The notes below the pieces were generated by a model that saw nothing but the letters and a program-made list of their open reading frames with translations, ran no database searches and had not been told where the DNA came from. Source: Paenibacillus terricola (GTDB lineage Bacteria; Bacillota; Bacilli; Paenibacillales; Paenibacillaceae). Taken from it: a stretch of 64,000 nt of DNA. The DNA lies in contig NZ_JACXZA010000007.1 in the NCBI RefSeq assembly GCF_014779765.1, positions 1 to 64,000 of the forward strand. The letters are read 5' to 3'. Each line of letters starts with the position of its first letter. Position 1 is the stretch's first letter. Below, in pieces: positions 63,882-64,000 of this stretch. The position numbers and the translations under genes were made by a program.

Positions 63882-64000
63882 CTAGGCGTCTACAATCAGC
63901 GTACCTTTCATATCCATATGCCCCGAGCCGCAGCGGACCGAGCAGTGGAACTCGAATTGGCCTGCTTGATCAGCGGTAAACTCCGCACTGTTATTTCCTT
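63882..64000 (-). CDS. CuA-like cupredoxin domain protein, C-terminal part (cut by window edge)
   Basis: Minus-strand frame from the right edge to TAG at 63882-63884, about 39 codons. It reads ...AEFTADQAGQFEFHCSVRC then GSGHMDMKGTLIVDA and stop. CxxxCGxGHxxM is the CuA copper-binding motif of cytochrome oxidase subunit II and related electron-transfer cupredoxins. The usual Glu between the cysteines (CxExC) is Val here. Probably a secreted or membrane-anchored cupredoxin rather than a full CoxB; the N-terminus lies beyond the window. Confidence 0.75.
   Translation of the reverse strand, partial: GNNSAEFTADQAGQFEFHCSVRCGSGHMDMKGTLIVDA

Overview
The window looks like a chromosomal stretch of a spore-forming, low-to-mid GC Gram-positive bacterium of the Paenibacillaceae (Paenibacillus or a close relative). 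Pointers are the sporulation genes (bofA, spo0F, a YhcN/YlaJ-type lipoprotein), RpoE (delta), AGGAGG-type ribosome binding sites, T-box and c-di-AMP leader RNAs, and gene orders shared with Bacillus subtilis (scr-dnaX-yaaK-recR-yaaL-bofA-rrn; rpmE-rho-murA-spo0F-pyrG-rpoE; ywiB-argS; speB-speE-PBP, ywhD). No tRNA, CRISPR array, prophage or intact insertion sequence was seen.

Layout. 1-390: tandem promoters and leader of an rRNA operon reading leftwards off the window. 390-4.45 kb: minus-strand DNA replication and repair cluster plus the SRP RNA. 4.5-13.2 kb: minus-strand housekeeping block (lipoprotein, rpmE, radical SAM, rho, murA, spo0F, pyrG, rpoE). Here terminators are packed against neighbouring ribosome binding sites and stop codons, and pyrG has an attenuator leader. 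13.5-18.4 kb: S8 protease, argS with its T-box, a DNA glycosylase and a small protein. 18.6-25.0 kb: polyamine genes speE/speB, an operon of four tandem secreted paralogues of unknown function under a promoter with a cre-like operator, and a bifunctional penicillin-binding protein. 25.4-35.8 kb: an accessory stretch (rRNA methyltransferase-like, LysR/ilvE, lipoprotein, ArsB-like transporter, cupin, glycerate kinase, acyltransferase, a MITE-like repeat). 36-43.2 kb: GH51 arabinofuranosidase, two NlpC/P60 hydrolases (the second under a c-di-AMP riboswitch), YwhD, an M1 peptidase. 43.4-50.7 kb: three-gene ABC-2 exporter, sensor-domain protein, ECF sigma/anti-sigma pair, Dabb protein, thioesterase. 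50.8-59.8 kb: class III aminotransferase, sulfite-oxidase-fold protein, ddh, gdhA, AraC regulator with a divergent sugar-catabolism pair. 60.1-63.8 kb: a two-gene ABC exporter whose genes both appear to use non-ATG starts. 63.9 kb to the end: the C-terminus of a CuA-like cupredoxin protein.

Functional links. dnaX-yaaK-recR serve replication and repair. pyrG, argS and the second NlpC/P60 gene each carry an RNA sensor (CTP, uncharged tRNA and c-di-AMP respectively). ddh and gdhA both fix ammonia by reductive amination. speE and speB belong to polyamine synthesis. The most unusual material is the four-gene secreted paralogue operon with its short upstream ORF, the terminator/ribosome-binding-site overlaps, a promoter-terminator pair that would make an RNA of about 50 nt, the MITE-like element with a candidate target duplication, and the apparent CTG start of the ABC exporter. 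All assignments come from reading sequence and from remembered family features; no database search was run.
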